DNA from: CAYWBU01 sp942491525
GTDB lineage: Bacteria > Desulfobacterota > Desulfomonilia > UBA1062
Length of the DNA stretch: 64,000 nt
NCBI GenBank assembly: GCA_942491525.1
Contig: CALOBW010000044.1
Location: 62,001 to 126,000 of the forward strand
Reading direction: 5' to 3'
Positions 45,899 to 54,632 of this stretch are shown piece by piece; the first letter of the stretch is position 1, and each line of letters starts with the position of its first letter. Below the pieces are notes generated by a model, which was given only the letters and a program-made list of their open reading frames with translations, was not told the DNA's origin and did not search any database. Both the position numbers and the translations under genes were made by a program.

Positions 45899-47595
45899 GC
45901 TATATCAAACCCCACTGGCTGGGGCTGGCCTTCGCCATAATCCTGACCCTGGTGGCCTCTGGCATGGATGGCATGCTGGCCTACATCGTCAAGCCGGTCA
46001 TGGATAAGATCTTTGTGCAGCGCGACCTGCAGATGCTCAAACTGATCCCGCTGGCCATCGTCGCAATCTACTTTGTGCGCACCTTCTGCGAGATCTGCCG
46101 CTACTACATGATGGCCGACGTGGGCCAGAAGATCATCATGGACATCCGCAACGAGGTCTACACCCATCTGCAGAAACTATCGCTGATGTTCTTCTCCAAG
46201 ACTCCCACCGGCGTGCTGATCGCCCGCATATCAAACGATACAACCCTGGTGCAGGGCGCCGTGACCCAGGCCCCCATCACCCTGATCCGTGACATCTCCA
46301 CCATCATCGTCATGGTGGGCGTCTGCTTCTACATGGACTGGCAGCTGGCCATCATCGCCCTGGTGATCTTCCCGCTGATCGCCTACCCGGTCAGCGTCTG
46401 GGGCCGCAAGCTCAAGCACTTCTCAACCAAGAGCATGAACGTCATGGCCGGGCTGATGACATTGATCGACGAGACCTTCTCGGGCATCCGCATCGTCAAG
46501 GCCTACAACATGCAGGAGTACGAGATCAGACGCTTCGGGGTCGAGAACAAACGCTACTACCGCAACTGGATGCGCCGCATCGCCATCCGCGCGGTCTCGT
46601 CGCCCTCGATCATGTTTGTCAGCGGCATCATTACGGCCCTGATCATCTTCTACGGCGGCGGCAAGGTTATCAACGGCACCATCACCACCGGTGACTTCTT
46701 CTCCTTCATGACCGCCCTGGCCCTGCTCTTCGGGCCGCTGCGCCGCCTCAACGAGGCCAACATCTCGATCCAGGAGGGCCTGGCGGCCTCCAAGCGCGTC
46801 TTCGACCTGATCGACACCGAGCCCGACATCGTCGACGCCCCGGACGCCAAGACCCTGCCCGCCTCAAGGGGCGAAGTTGAATACCGCAACGTGCGCTTCT
46901 CCTACGACGGCGAGGAGTACGCCCTGGACGGCGTCAGCTTCAAGGCCGAGCCCGGCCAGGAGATCGCCCTGGTGGGCGAGTCCGGCTCGGGCAAAAGTAC
47001 AGCCGCCAACCTGCTGCCGCGCCTCTTCGAGGTCAGCGAGGGCCAGATCCTGGTGGACGGATGCGACATCCGCGAACTGACCATGCACTCCCTGCGCGAC
47101 AACATGGCCATGGTGACCCAGGAGATGGTGCTCTTCAACGACAGCATCCGGGCCAACATATCTTACGGCTCTAACAGCGAGGACATGGAGGCCATCATGG
47201 CGGCGGCCAGGGCGGCCCACGCCCACGACTTCATCATGAACCTGCCCGACGGCTACGCCACCGAAGTGGGCGAGTCGGGCGTACGCCTCTCGGGCGGCCA
47301 GCGCCAGCGCATCTGCATCGCGCGCGCCATCATGAAGGACGCCCCGATCCTGGTACTCGACGAGGCCACATCCGCTCTGGATACCGAGAGCGAGAAGGAG
47401 GTCCAGGCCGCCATGGACGAACTGATGAAGGGCCGCACCTCGATCGTGATCGCCCACCGCCTCTCGACCATCACCGACGCCGACCAGATCCTGGTCATGA
47501 GCAAGGGCAAGATTGTCGAGCGCGGCCGCCACGAGGAGCTGATCAGGCGCGAAAACGGCTACTACGCCAAACTCTGGAGCCTGCAGGGTGGTTAG
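45859..47595 (+). CDS. msbA: Lipid A export ABC transporter MsbA
   Basis: Flippase for lipid A-core, 578 aa, fused permease and ATPase. Six transmembrane helices span about 15-310. The nucleotide-binding domain has Walker A GESGSGKST, signature RLSGGQRQR, Walker B ILVLDEATSALD and switch His in IAHRLST. The start is TTG at 45859 with AAGGAG seven nt upstream, overlapping lpxB by 40 nt; no ATG precedes the first helix. Confidence 0.95.
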   Translation: MGNPNAEQYKRLLGYIKPHWLGLAFAIILTLVASGMDGMLAYIVKPVMDKIFVQRDLQMLKLIPLAIVAIYFVRTFCEICRYYMMADVGQKIIMDIRNEVYTHLQKLSLMFFSKTPTGVLIARISNDTTLVQGAVTQAPITLIRDISTIIVMVGVCFYMDWQLAIIALVIFPLIAYPVSVWGRKLKHFSTKSMNVMAGLMTLIDETFSGIRIVKAYNMQEYEIRRFGVENKRYYRNWMRRIAIRAVSSPSIMFVSGIITALIIFYGGGKVINGTITTGDFFSFMTALALLFGPLRRLNEANISIQEGLAASKRVFDLIDTEPDIVDAPDAKTLPASRGEVEYRNVRFSYDGEEYALDGVSFKAEPGQEIALVGESGSGKSTAANLLPRLFEVSEGQILVDGCDIRELTMHSLRDNMAMVTQEMVLFNDSIRANISYGSNSEDMEAIMAAARAAHAHDFIMNLPDGYATEVGESGVRLSGGQRQRICIARAIMKDAPILVLDEATSALDTESEKEVQAAMDELMKGRTSIVIAHRLSTITDADQILVMSKGKIVERGRHEELIRRENGYYAKLWSLQGG

Positions 47596-48493
47596 AGTGC
47601 TGAGCGGCCTGCACGGCGCCATCATCAAGCTGCGCAACACCCTCTTCGATAAGAACATCTTGAAGAGCTACGCGACGCCGCCGCTGGTGATCAGCGTCGG
47701 CAACATCGAGGCCGGCGGCACCGGCAAGACCCCCTTCACCATCGGCCTGGCCAGCGAGCTGATCAAGCGCGGCCACAAGGTGGCGATCGTGACCCGCGGC
47801 TACCGCGGTCAACTCAAGGGCGCCCACATCGTCAGCGCGCACCACACTGCCGCCGAAGTGGGCGACGAGCCCCTCCTGATGGCCAGATATGCGCCGGTCA
47901 TCAAGTCGCCCGACCGGGTCGAGGGTGCCTGGCTGGCCCATGAGCAGCTGGGTAGCGAGATCGTCATCCTGGATGACGGTTTCCAGCACCGCCGCATCCG
48001 GCGCGACCTGGACATCGTGCTGATATCAAAGGACAACAACCACATGATCCCGCGCGGCAGCCTGCGTGAACCAGCAAGCGGCCTAGAGCGGGCCGACTTC
48101 ATCGTGCACACCAAGGAGTCCCAGGGCAGCCCGCGCGCCGAGCAGCGGCCCAGCCACTTCGTGGACATCCATGGCGCCAGCCAGAGTCTGGACACCATCA
48201 AAGGCAAGCGCGTTCTGGCCTTCTGCGGCATCGCCAAGCCAAACCCCTTCTTCAAGAGCCTGCGCGCGCTGGGCGCCGAGGTTGAGGAGCTGGTCTTCGG
48301 CGACCACCATGAACTGAGCGAAAAAGAACTCAAGCGCATCCAGCATGCGGATGCCGACTATGTGATCATGACCGAGAAGGACATGATCAAGCTTAAAGAG
48401 ACGCCGGCCAACTGGCTGGCCCTGGCCATCCGCATGGATGTGCCCAATGAGATCATTGAGGAGATTGAAAACCTTGCACGCCATATTTCTTGA
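47588..48493 (+). CDS. lpxK: Tetraacyldisaccharide 4'-kinase LpxK
   Basis: Phosphorylates the lipid A disaccharide at the 4' position. The 301 aa, slightly short for the family, have the P-loop EAGGTGKT at 41-48, TRGYRG, DEPLLMA, and the catalytic DDGFQH. The start is GTG at 47588 inside the msbA stop region; GTG at 47597 is an alternative. It overlaps gmhB by 20 nt. Confidence 0.93.
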   Translation: MVRVLSGLHGAIIKLRNTLFDKNILKSYATPPLVISVGNIEAGGTGKTPFTIGLASELIKRGHKVAIVTRGYRGQLKGAHIVSAHHTAAEVGDEPLLMARYAPVIKSPDRVEGAWLAHEQLGSEIVILDDGFQHRRIRRDLDIVLISKDNNHMIPRGSLREPASGLERADFIVHTKESQGSPRAEQRPSHFVDIHGASQSLDTIKGKRVLAFCGIAKPNPFFKSLRALGAEVEELVFGDHHELSEKELKRIQHADADYVIMTEKDMIKLKETPANWLALAIRMDVPNEIIEEIENLARHIS

Positions 48494-49007
48494 CCGCGAC
48501 GACACCATCATCATCGACAAGGTCTACCTGAATAACCCCGACCAGATTGAACTGACCCCCGGCACCGTAGAGGCCATCCGGCTCTTCAACGAGCGGAAGC
48601 TGCCGGTCATCATCATCACCAACCAGTCCGGCATCGCCCGCGGCCTGCTGGATGAGGAGATCCTAGGCGAGATCCACCAGCGCCTGATCGAGATGCTGGA
48701 GGATGCCGGCGCCACCATCGACGCCATCTACTACTGTCCCCACCATCCCGAAGGCAGCGTCCCCGAATATTCAATTGAGTGCGACTGCCGCAAACCGGCC
48801 CCGGGCATGCTGCTGGCCGCGGCCGAGGAGTTCGCCCTCGAGCTGAAGCAGTGCTACATGGTGGGCGACAAGGAGATCGACGTCGAGACCATCCACAACC
48901 TGGGCGGCAAGGGCGTGCTGGTGGGCAAGGACTCCGAGAAGGCCGATTTCAGCTGTTCAGACATGCTGGAGGCCGCCCGCTGGATCCTTCGGGACATGGA
49001 CGCATGA
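48474..49007 (+). CDS. gmhB: D-glycero-beta-D-manno-heptose 1,7-bisphosphate 7-phosphatase-like HAD protein
   Basis: HAD-superfamily phosphatase of the ADP-heptose pathway, 177 aa. Motif I is FLDRDDTI (usual form DRDGT), motif II VIIITNQSG, Zn-binding Cys/His cluster CPHHPEG...CDCRKP, and motif IV MVGDKEIDV. The start is set to TTG 48474 (MHAIFLDRD), the family-typical N-terminus, with GAGGAG upstream; a frame from 48438 would overlap lpxK further. The substrate anomer is not determined. Confidence 0.88.
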   Translation: MHAIFLDRDDTIIIDKVYLNNPDQIELTPGTVEAIRLFNERKLPVIIITNQSGIARGLLDEEILGEIHQRLIEMLEDAGATIDAIYYCPHHPEGSVPEYSIECDCRKPAPGMLLAAAEEFALELKQCYMVGDKEIDVETIHNLGGKGVLVGKDSEKADFSCSDMLEAARWILRDMDA

Positions 49008-50008
49008 TCACTTTCCTGAGAGAGCTGCGCCTGCGCCTGATCCAGTCCCTGATCCTCTTTATCAGAATCATGCCCTACCCGCTGGCAACCTTCCTGGGCC
49101 GTCTGCTGGGCACCGTGGCCTGGATCTGCATCCCGCTGCACCGCAAGATTGTGGCCATCCAGATGAAGGCCACGGTCGGCTACAAGCCCTTCATGAGCCT
49201 CAAAGTTTTCAGGAGCCAGGGCGAGCAGATAATTGACATGATCAAATATCTCTACATGGACCAGGCCGAGATCCGGCGCCGGGTCATGATCCTGGGGCGC
49301 GAAAACCTGCAGCAGGCGCTAAGTGACAAGCGCGGCATCATGTTCATCTCGGGCCACATCGGCCCCTGGGAGCTGCTGACCCACATCCCCAGGCTGCTGG
49401 ACATCCAGTGCTCGGCCATGGCCGACATGCGCGACGATCCCAGGCTCAACAAGCTCTTCAAACGGATCTACGCCGGCGGCGGCACCACGATCCTGCCGCC
49501 CAAGGGCGGCATGATCAAGACCCTCAGCCGCGAGCTCAAGGCCGGCCGCAACATCGGCATCGCCATCGACCAGCGCAGCAACCGCAGCAACCGGCTGCTC
49601 TGCAACTTCCTGGGGCTCCAGACCCCCACCTCGCCGGCCCCGGCTTATGTGGCACTCATGGGCGACGCCCTGCTGGTGCCGGTGCATGTGGTCAAGCAGC
49701 GCAGCAAGCGCCTGATGATCTTCGGCGAACCGCGGGCCGCCAGCTCCTTCGGCAGCCTCGGCGAACTGAAACTTAAGGATGCCTACCAATCGGAAGCGGT
49801 GCGCAAACTGAGCGACTACTGCCAGGCCTGGGCCAGCCAGGTCATCAGTCAGCACCCCGAGCAGTGGTTCTGGGTTCACAGCCGCTGGACCCGGCGCTCC
49901 GACATGCAGCGCATCATCAAAAACAAACTGAACTTCAACAGATACATAAGTGACCAGGCCCAGGCCATTGAGAGCGGAGAGTTCAGCAACCAGCTAAAAT
50001 CTGCTTGA
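49004..50008 (+). CDS. LpxL/HtrB-family lipid A late acyltransferase, copy 1
   Basis: Inner-membrane acyltransferase that adds secondary chains to lipid A. The 334 aa start at ATG 49004 (ATGA overlap with gmhB). An N-terminal hydrophobic segment (about 10-45) is followed by the HX4E active-site motif GHIGPWELL, ILPPKGGM, DQRSNRSNR and the C-terminal WFWVHSRWTRR. It resembles copy 2 closely and copy 3 less so. Individual acyl specificity cannot be assigned. Confidence 0.92.
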   Translation: MITFLRELRLRLIQSLILFIRIMPYPLATFLGRLLGTVAWICIPLHRKIVAIQMKATVGYKPFMSLKVFRSQGEQIIDMIKYLYMDQAEIRRRVMILGRENLQQALSDKRGIMFISGHIGPWELLTHIPRLLDIQCSAMADMRDDPRLNKLFKRIYAGGGTTILPPKGGMIKTLSRELKAGRNIGIAIDQRSNRSNRLLCNFLGLQTPTSPAPAYVALMGDALLVPVHVVKQRSKRLMIFGEPRAASSFGSLGELKLKDAYQSEAVRKLSDYCQAWASQVISQHPEQWFWVHSRWTRRSDMQRIIKNKLNFNRYISDQAQAIESGEFSNQLKSA

Positions 50009-50080
50009 CCCTGAATGCCGTTCACGTGTTAGACCCTTTGCAGCAGCGCATTTTTTACGCTCGTTTCAGGAGGTGGAAAT

Positions 50081-51088
50081 ATGGATTCGCGCCTTGGCGT
50101 AATCAGATATAAACTCATTAAGTGGTGCATGCGCCGCATCTGCCGCATGCCCTACCCGCTGGCTACCGCCATCGGCCGCAGCCTGGGCGCGCTGGCCTGG
50201 CTCTGCATCCCGCTGCACCGCAAAATTGTAACCATGCAGCTCAAGGCCACCGGCAATTACAAGACCGGCGCAACAATCAAGGCCTTCTGCTATCAGGGCG
50301 AAAACATGATCGACTCCATCCGGCTCTCCAAAATGAAGCTGCCGGAACTTAAGAGACGCGTCGAGGTCGAGGGCCTCGACAATTTACAGGATGCCATGGG
50401 CGACAAGCGCGGCGTGATGCTGATCTCGGGCCACATCGGCCCCTGGGAGCTGATCAGCCACATCGTGCGCCTGCTGGAGGTTGAGTTCTCCATCATGGCC
50501 GACCAGCGCGACGACCCCTGGATGGAGCGCATCATCTCCGACATCCACGCCTCGGGCGGCGCCCAGATCCTGCCCCCCAAGGGCGGCCTGCTCAAGATGC
50601 TGATCAGCGAGCTCAGCGAAGGGCGCAACATCGGCATCCTGGTCGATCAGCGCGGCAACCGCACCAACCGGGTCGTCTGCGACTTCATGGGCCTGCCGGC
50701 CCCCACCAACCCGGCCTTTGCCTACATCGCGCTCAAGAGCGACGCGATCCTGCTGCCGGTGCACTTCACCAAGCTGCCCAAGGGGCGCTTCCGCATCACC
50801 TTCGCCGAGCCGGTGGCGGCCAGCTCCTTCGGTAACGACCATGAGCAGATCATCAAGCTGCGCGACGCCCATAAATCTACGGCCGTGCAGAACCTGAGCG
50901 CCTTCACCCAGAAGTGGGCCGGCAAGGTCATCAACCAGCAGCCGCTGCAGTGGTTCTGGGTCCACAGCCGCTGGACGCGCCGCTCCGACATGAAGAAGAT
51001 TATCAGAAACCGCCTGAACTTCAAGGAGTACATCGAAGAGCAGGCCCGCATGATCGATGACGGCAGCTTCGGAGCCCATCATGGCTGA
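50081..51088 (+). CDS. LpxL/HtrB-family lipid A late acyltransferase, copy 2
   Basis: 335 aa paralogue of the preceding gene. Shared blocks include CRMPYPLATAIGRSLG, CIPLHRKIV, the HX4E motif GHIGPWELI, ILPPKGGL, VDQRGNRTNR and FWVHSRWTRRSDMK. It has its own ribosome site (AGGAGG before ATG 50081) after a 72 nt gap, the largest inside this part of the operon, and overlaps copy 3. Confidence 0.92.
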   Translation: MDSRLGVIRYKLIKWCMRRICRMPYPLATAIGRSLGALAWLCIPLHRKIVTMQLKATGNYKTGATIKAFCYQGENMIDSIRLSKMKLPELKRRVEVEGLDNLQDAMGDKRGVMLISGHIGPWELISHIVRLLEVEFSIMADQRDDPWMERIISDIHASGGAQILPPKGGLLKMLISELSEGRNIGILVDQRGNRTNRVVCDFMGLPAPTNPAFAYIALKSDAILLPVHFTKLPKGRFRITFAEPVAASSFGNDHEQIIKLRDAHKSTAVQNLSAFTQKWAGKVINQQPLQWFWVHSRWTRRSDMKKIIRNRLNFKEYIEEQARMIDDGSFGAHHG

Positions 51089-52073
51089 GCTGCAGTACCG
51101 ACTATTCAGGGGTGTGGTCAACACGATCCGCTTCACGCCCCTGCCGATCGCCTCGGGACTGTTCAGAAGCTTGGCCGGCCTGGGCTGGGCCCTTGACGGC
51201 TTCCACCGCCGCATCGCCAACCTTCAAATCAGGACAACCCTCCCCGACAAGTACAGCCCATTGATAAGCTTGAAAGTTTTCATCAACCATGCCGACCTGC
51301 TGGTGGACACCATCAAGTATGCCCACATGAGCGATCACAAGCTGCGCCGCAAGATCAGAGTCGAGGGCATCGAAAACCTGGAGCAGGCCCTGGCATCCCA
51401 GCGCGGCATCCTCTTAACAACCGCCCACATCGGCAACTGGGAGCTTCTGGGACACTATCCCCAGCTGACCGGCCAGGAGTGCTTCGTGATGGCCGAAACA
51501 CGGCCCAACGCTGCCCTGCAGCGCCTGGTGACCGAGATCAGGGAAGCCGGCGGCATCAAAATGCTGCCCCCCAGAGGCGGCATGCTCAAGACCTACATCG
51601 AGAACCTCAAGGAGGGCAAGACGGCCATGATCGTCACCGACCTGCGCGGCGACCGCACCTGCCAGCTCTTCTGCGACGTGCTCGGCATGCCGGCGCCCAC
51701 CAACCCGGCCCCGGCCTTCATGGCCCTCAAGGGTGACGCGATTGTGCTGCCCATCTCGGCCATCAAGCGCAGAGGACGCTACACCTTCACCATCTATGAG
51801 GCCATCGACTCGCGCGACCACCTGGTGGAGGGCGAAAAGCTCGAGCACTACCGCGACTACCCCAAATCCAAGGCCGTGCAGAGCCTAAGCGACGCCATCC
51901 AGGCCTGGGTCAGCGACACGGTGCGCAAGAACCCGGATCAGTGGTTCTGGCTCTACAGCCGCTGGACGCGCCGCTCCAACATCCGCCGCGTCATCAACAG
52001 GGGCGAGGATCTGCGCGGCTACATCATCAATCAGGAGAAAGAGGCCAGGAAACTCTTTGCAAGTCTGGATTAA
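51081..52073 (+). CDS. LpxL/HtrB-family lipid A late acyltransferase, copy 3
   Basis: Third, more divergent paralogue, 330 aa from ATG 51081 (GGAG upstream; the ATG at 51057 is an alternative). The HX4E motif is AHIGNWELL, followed by MLPPRGGM and WFWLYSRWTRRSN. TDLRGDRT replaces the DQRxNR of the other copies. Last gene of the lysS-lpx operon; a tRNA promoter begins 9 nt after its stop. Confidence 0.9.
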   Translation: MAELQYRLFRGVVNTIRFTPLPIASGLFRSLAGLGWALDGFHRRIANLQIRTTLPDKYSPLISLKVFINHADLLVDTIKYAHMSDHKLRRKIRVEGIENLEQALASQRGILLTTAHIGNWELLGHYPQLTGQECFVMAETRPNAALQRLVTEIREAGGIKMLPPRGGMLKTYIENLKEGKTAMIVTDLRGDRTCQLFCDVLGMPAPTNPAPAFMALKGDAIVLPISAIKRRGRYTFTIYEAIDSRDHLVEGEKLEHYRDYPKSKAVQSLSDAIQAWVSDTVRKNPDQWFWLYSRWTRRSNIRRVINRGEDLRGYIINQEKEARKLFASLD

Positions 52074-52081
52074 AACTTCCC

Positions 52082-52110
52082 TTGACTTGCGCCCGGCATG
52101 TTTGTATAGG
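52082..52110 (+). promoter_or_regulatory. Promoter of tRNA-Cys
   Basis: TTGACT, 17 nt, TATAGG. The start is predicted near 52117, seven nt before the mature tRNA. Confidence 0.6.
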
Positions 52111-52123
52111 GTTTAACGCAAAT

Positions 52124-52195
52124 GGCGGCATGGCCAAGTGGTAAGGCACAGGTCTGCAAAACCTATATTCTCCGGTTCGAATCCGGATGCCGCCT
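52124..52195 (+). tRNA. tRNA-Cys (GCA)
   Basis: Cloverleaf with a 7 bp acceptor stem (GGCGGCA / TGCCGCC), anticodon loop TCTGCAAA giving GCA, T-arm GGTTCGAATCC, and U73, the CysRS identity base. CCA is not encoded. Confidence 0.95.
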
Positions 52196-52307
52196 TCATT
52201 TTTCCCTCCCTAACGAAAATTAACTGTTAAGCCCCATATTATCCCTTTACAGGCCTCACAAAATTTCATAGCGCACTACTTATCACGCTTTAAATTTTGG
52301 AGGTGAC

Positions 52308-53228
52308 ATGCTTGCATTTTTACGCGGACCGGTCCTGGGAACCATCTCCCTGATCCTGCTGAGTCTGAATACAATCTTATGGTCTCTCTTTCTCTTTCCC
52401 ATGGCGCTCATCAAGCTGCTGATCCCGCTCAAATTCTGGCAGCGAATCTGCGGCACCATTCTCAACCGCATCGCGCTCAACTGGATCCTCTTCAACAATG
52501 CGATCCTCAAAATCACCCGGCCCATCAAATGGGAGATCGAAGGGCTGGACGGTCTCAGCACCAAAGAGTGGTATCTGGTGATCAGCAACCACCAGAGCTG
52601 GACCGACATCGTGGTGCTGCAGAAGGTCTTCTACGGGCAGATTCCCTTCCTCAAATTCTTCCTCAAGAAGGATCTGATCAAGGTGCCCGTGCTGGGGCTG
52701 GCCTGGTGGGCGCTGGACTTCCCCTTCATGCAGCGCTACTCCAAGGAGTTTCTGGCAAAGAACCCCCACATGCAGGGCAAGGACATGCAGGCCACCAGGG
52801 AGGCCTGCCAGAAGTTCAGCGAGATTCCGGTGGCCGTCATGAACTATGTGGAGGGCACCCGTTTCAGCGCCGAGAAGCACCGGCGGCAGGAGTCCCCCTT
52901 CAAGCATCTGCTGAAACCCAAAGCCGGCGGCATCGGCTTCGTCCTGAATGCCATGCAGGAACAGCTGACCCAGATCCTGAACGTCACCATAGTCTACCCC
53001 GGCTGCCAAGATCTGGGCTTCTGGAACTTCCTCTGCGGCCGCATCAACCATGTGATCGTCAAGGTTCAGACCATCCCCATCGACGCCGGACTGATCGGCG
53101 ACTACGCGAACGACGCCGCCTTCCGTGCAGATTTCCAGCTCTGGCTCAACGAGCTCTGGCATCAGAAGGACCGTCAGATCGACACGATTCTGGGCAACCT
53201 GCAGCAGCGCAATAACCGGGCAGCCTAA
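52308..53228 (+). CDS. 1-acyl-glycerol-3-phosphate acyltransferase-like protein (YihG type)
   Basis: PlsC-superfamily membrane acyltransferase, 306 aa. N-terminal hydrophobic segment (about 8-45), the HX4D motif SNHQSWTD (about 93-100), and the substrate motif YVEGTRF (about 184-190). The length and FLKKDLIKVPVLGLAWWALDFPFM block match E. coli YihG/YihG-like proteins, which make minor lysophospholipid acylations. The SD GGAGGTGAC lies ahead of ATG 52308. Probably in one unit with the next two genes. Confidence 0.88.
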   Translation: MLAFLRGPVLGTISLILLSLNTILWSLFLFPMALIKLLIPLKFWQRICGTILNRIALNWILFNNAILKITRPIKWEIEGLDGLSTKEWYLVISNHQSWTDIVVLQKVFYGQIPFLKFFLKKDLIKVPVLGLAWWALDFPFMQRYSKEFLAKNPHMQGKDMQATREACQKFSEIPVAVMNYVEGTRFSAEKHRRQESPFKHLLKPKAGGIGFVLNAMQEQLTQILNVTIVYPGCQDLGFWNFLCGRINHVIVKVQTIPIDAGLIGDYANDAAFRADFQLWLNELWHQKDRQIDTILGNLQQRNNRAA

Positions 53229-53273
53229 AATCGATTAAGGATAAAAGCCCAATATGTCGATCGTAGAGGGGCT

Positions 53274-54632
53274 ATGCCATCAGTTAAAGCACTTATTCAT
53301 CAAAATATAAACCGGGCCCGCCACTCGCTGCCCTACCTGGACCAGTTCACCAAGGACATGATCGCCATGCTCGTGCCCCTGCACTCCTACCGCGAACCGG
53401 CATGCGGCATCTACGGCCACGCCACCTGTTCCGAGGCCGAGTACAAGCTGCTGACCAAATATGTGGCCCAGCGCCCGGAGATCTCCATCAACCGGCTGCC
53501 GGATAGGGTCTACATCGAAAGTCTGATCGTGCTGCCCACCCCCTCCATCGCCTCACGGCGCGGCTGCGCCCTCAACATCGTGGCCATCCCCACCCGGGAC
53601 GCGCCCATTAAGAAGATCGAGGACAAGTACGCCATCATGGCCCAGTTCATGCGCAAGCAGGGCATCACCCTCAACTACCACTGCAGCCGCGACCTGCCCC
53701 AGCGCCTGATCCTGCGCGTCATGCAGAGCGGCATCGTGCTGGCCGGCAAGCATCCGGTGACCAACGAGGCCGAGATCAGCGAAAGCTCGGTCTTCATCGG
53801 CGAGCTGCCGGTCAAAATCAGCGACAGCCGTACCATTTCCACCAACGAGTGGGACCCCTTCAGCACCTACCTCGAAAACCGCATCACCGAGATGATCGAG
53901 GCCGGCGAGTATGCCGTGCGTACCAGCCGCGAGGGGCTGAGCCCCTACCTGATCAACTATCTGCCGCTGATCGACTATTTTGAGGGCCTACTGGACGTCT
54001 CAGACCTGGACAAGCTGCGCACCGCCATCTACACCCTGCACAAGAGCTTCGGGCCCACCAGGGACGCCATCGACGAGCTGGCAGGCGCCTGGAACTTCAA
54101 GCCATCAAAGCTCAGCTACCGCGACATGGACCTGACCCAGGCCCTCAAGGTGCGGCGCTACCTGGTCTCCCAGCAGGAGGATGAACTGCCGATCGCGCTC
54201 TGGCCGCCCAGCCCCCAGAGCATCCTCTTCGAGACCCGCCTGGTCAAGAACAAGGGGCTCTGGATGCTCAAGGAGCTGCCGGAGTTCAGCCACCGCCACG
54301 CCTGGGTCGTGCTGGCCTGGGCCACCCTGACCGGCCACATCACCACCAAGACCAAGATCATCCATTCGGGCGCCATCAGCCTGCGCCACGACGCCACCCG
54401 CTCGCTGCGCGACATGTATGACGAGCTGCTCTCGGGCACGCGCCTGATCGTGCCCGACGACCACATGCAGGGCTCCATCTACATGCAGGACGGGCGTTTC
54501 AACTACTCGGATAAACCCTTCGCGGCCCTCTCAAGCGAACGCAAGTGCTTCCTGGCCGTGGAGGAGCAGGTCAAGAAAAAAGCCATAATTGACGATAAGG
54601 GTTTAGAAAAATTTATAAAGGATAAGACATGA
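53274..54632 (+). CDS. Probable degenerate class I adenylate cyclase-like protein
   Basis: Not a recognised standard gene. The 452 aa show an ordered set of weak matches to enterobacterial CyaA: an N-terminal LVPLHSYREP-like block, a block where CyaA has SSDLDIW and this protein has GCALNIV (97-103), FMRKQGITLNYH, VLAGKHPV (156-162), LAGAWNF, KGLWMLKEL and AWATLTGHITTKTKI (347-361). Both catalytic Asp of CyaA and the Trp are missing at 97-103, so cyclase activity is unlikely. The comparison was made by eye against remembered CyaA and needs a profile search. No transmembrane segment. Its stop overlaps the next start (ATGA). Confidence 0.5.
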   Translation: MPSVKALIHQNINRARHSLPYLDQFTKDMIAMLVPLHSYREPACGIYGHATCSEAEYKLLTKYVAQRPEISINRLPDRVYIESLIVLPTPSIASRRGCALNIVAIPTRDAPIKKIEDKYAIMAQFMRKQGITLNYHCSRDLPQRLILRVMQSGIVLAGKHPVTNEAEISESSVFIGELPVKISDSRTISTNEWDPFSTYLENRITEMIEAGEYAVRTSREGLSPYLINYLPLIDYFEGLLDVSDLDKLRTAIYTLHKSFGPTRDAIDELAGAWNFKPSKLSYRDMDLTQALKVRRYLVSQQEDELPIALWPPSPQSILFETRLVKNKGLWMLKELPEFSHRHAWVVLAWATLTGHITTKTKIIHSGAISLRHDATRSLRDMYDELLSGTRLIVPDDHMQGSIYMQDGRFNYSDKPFAALSSERKCFLAVEEQVKKKAIIDDKGLEKFIKDKT

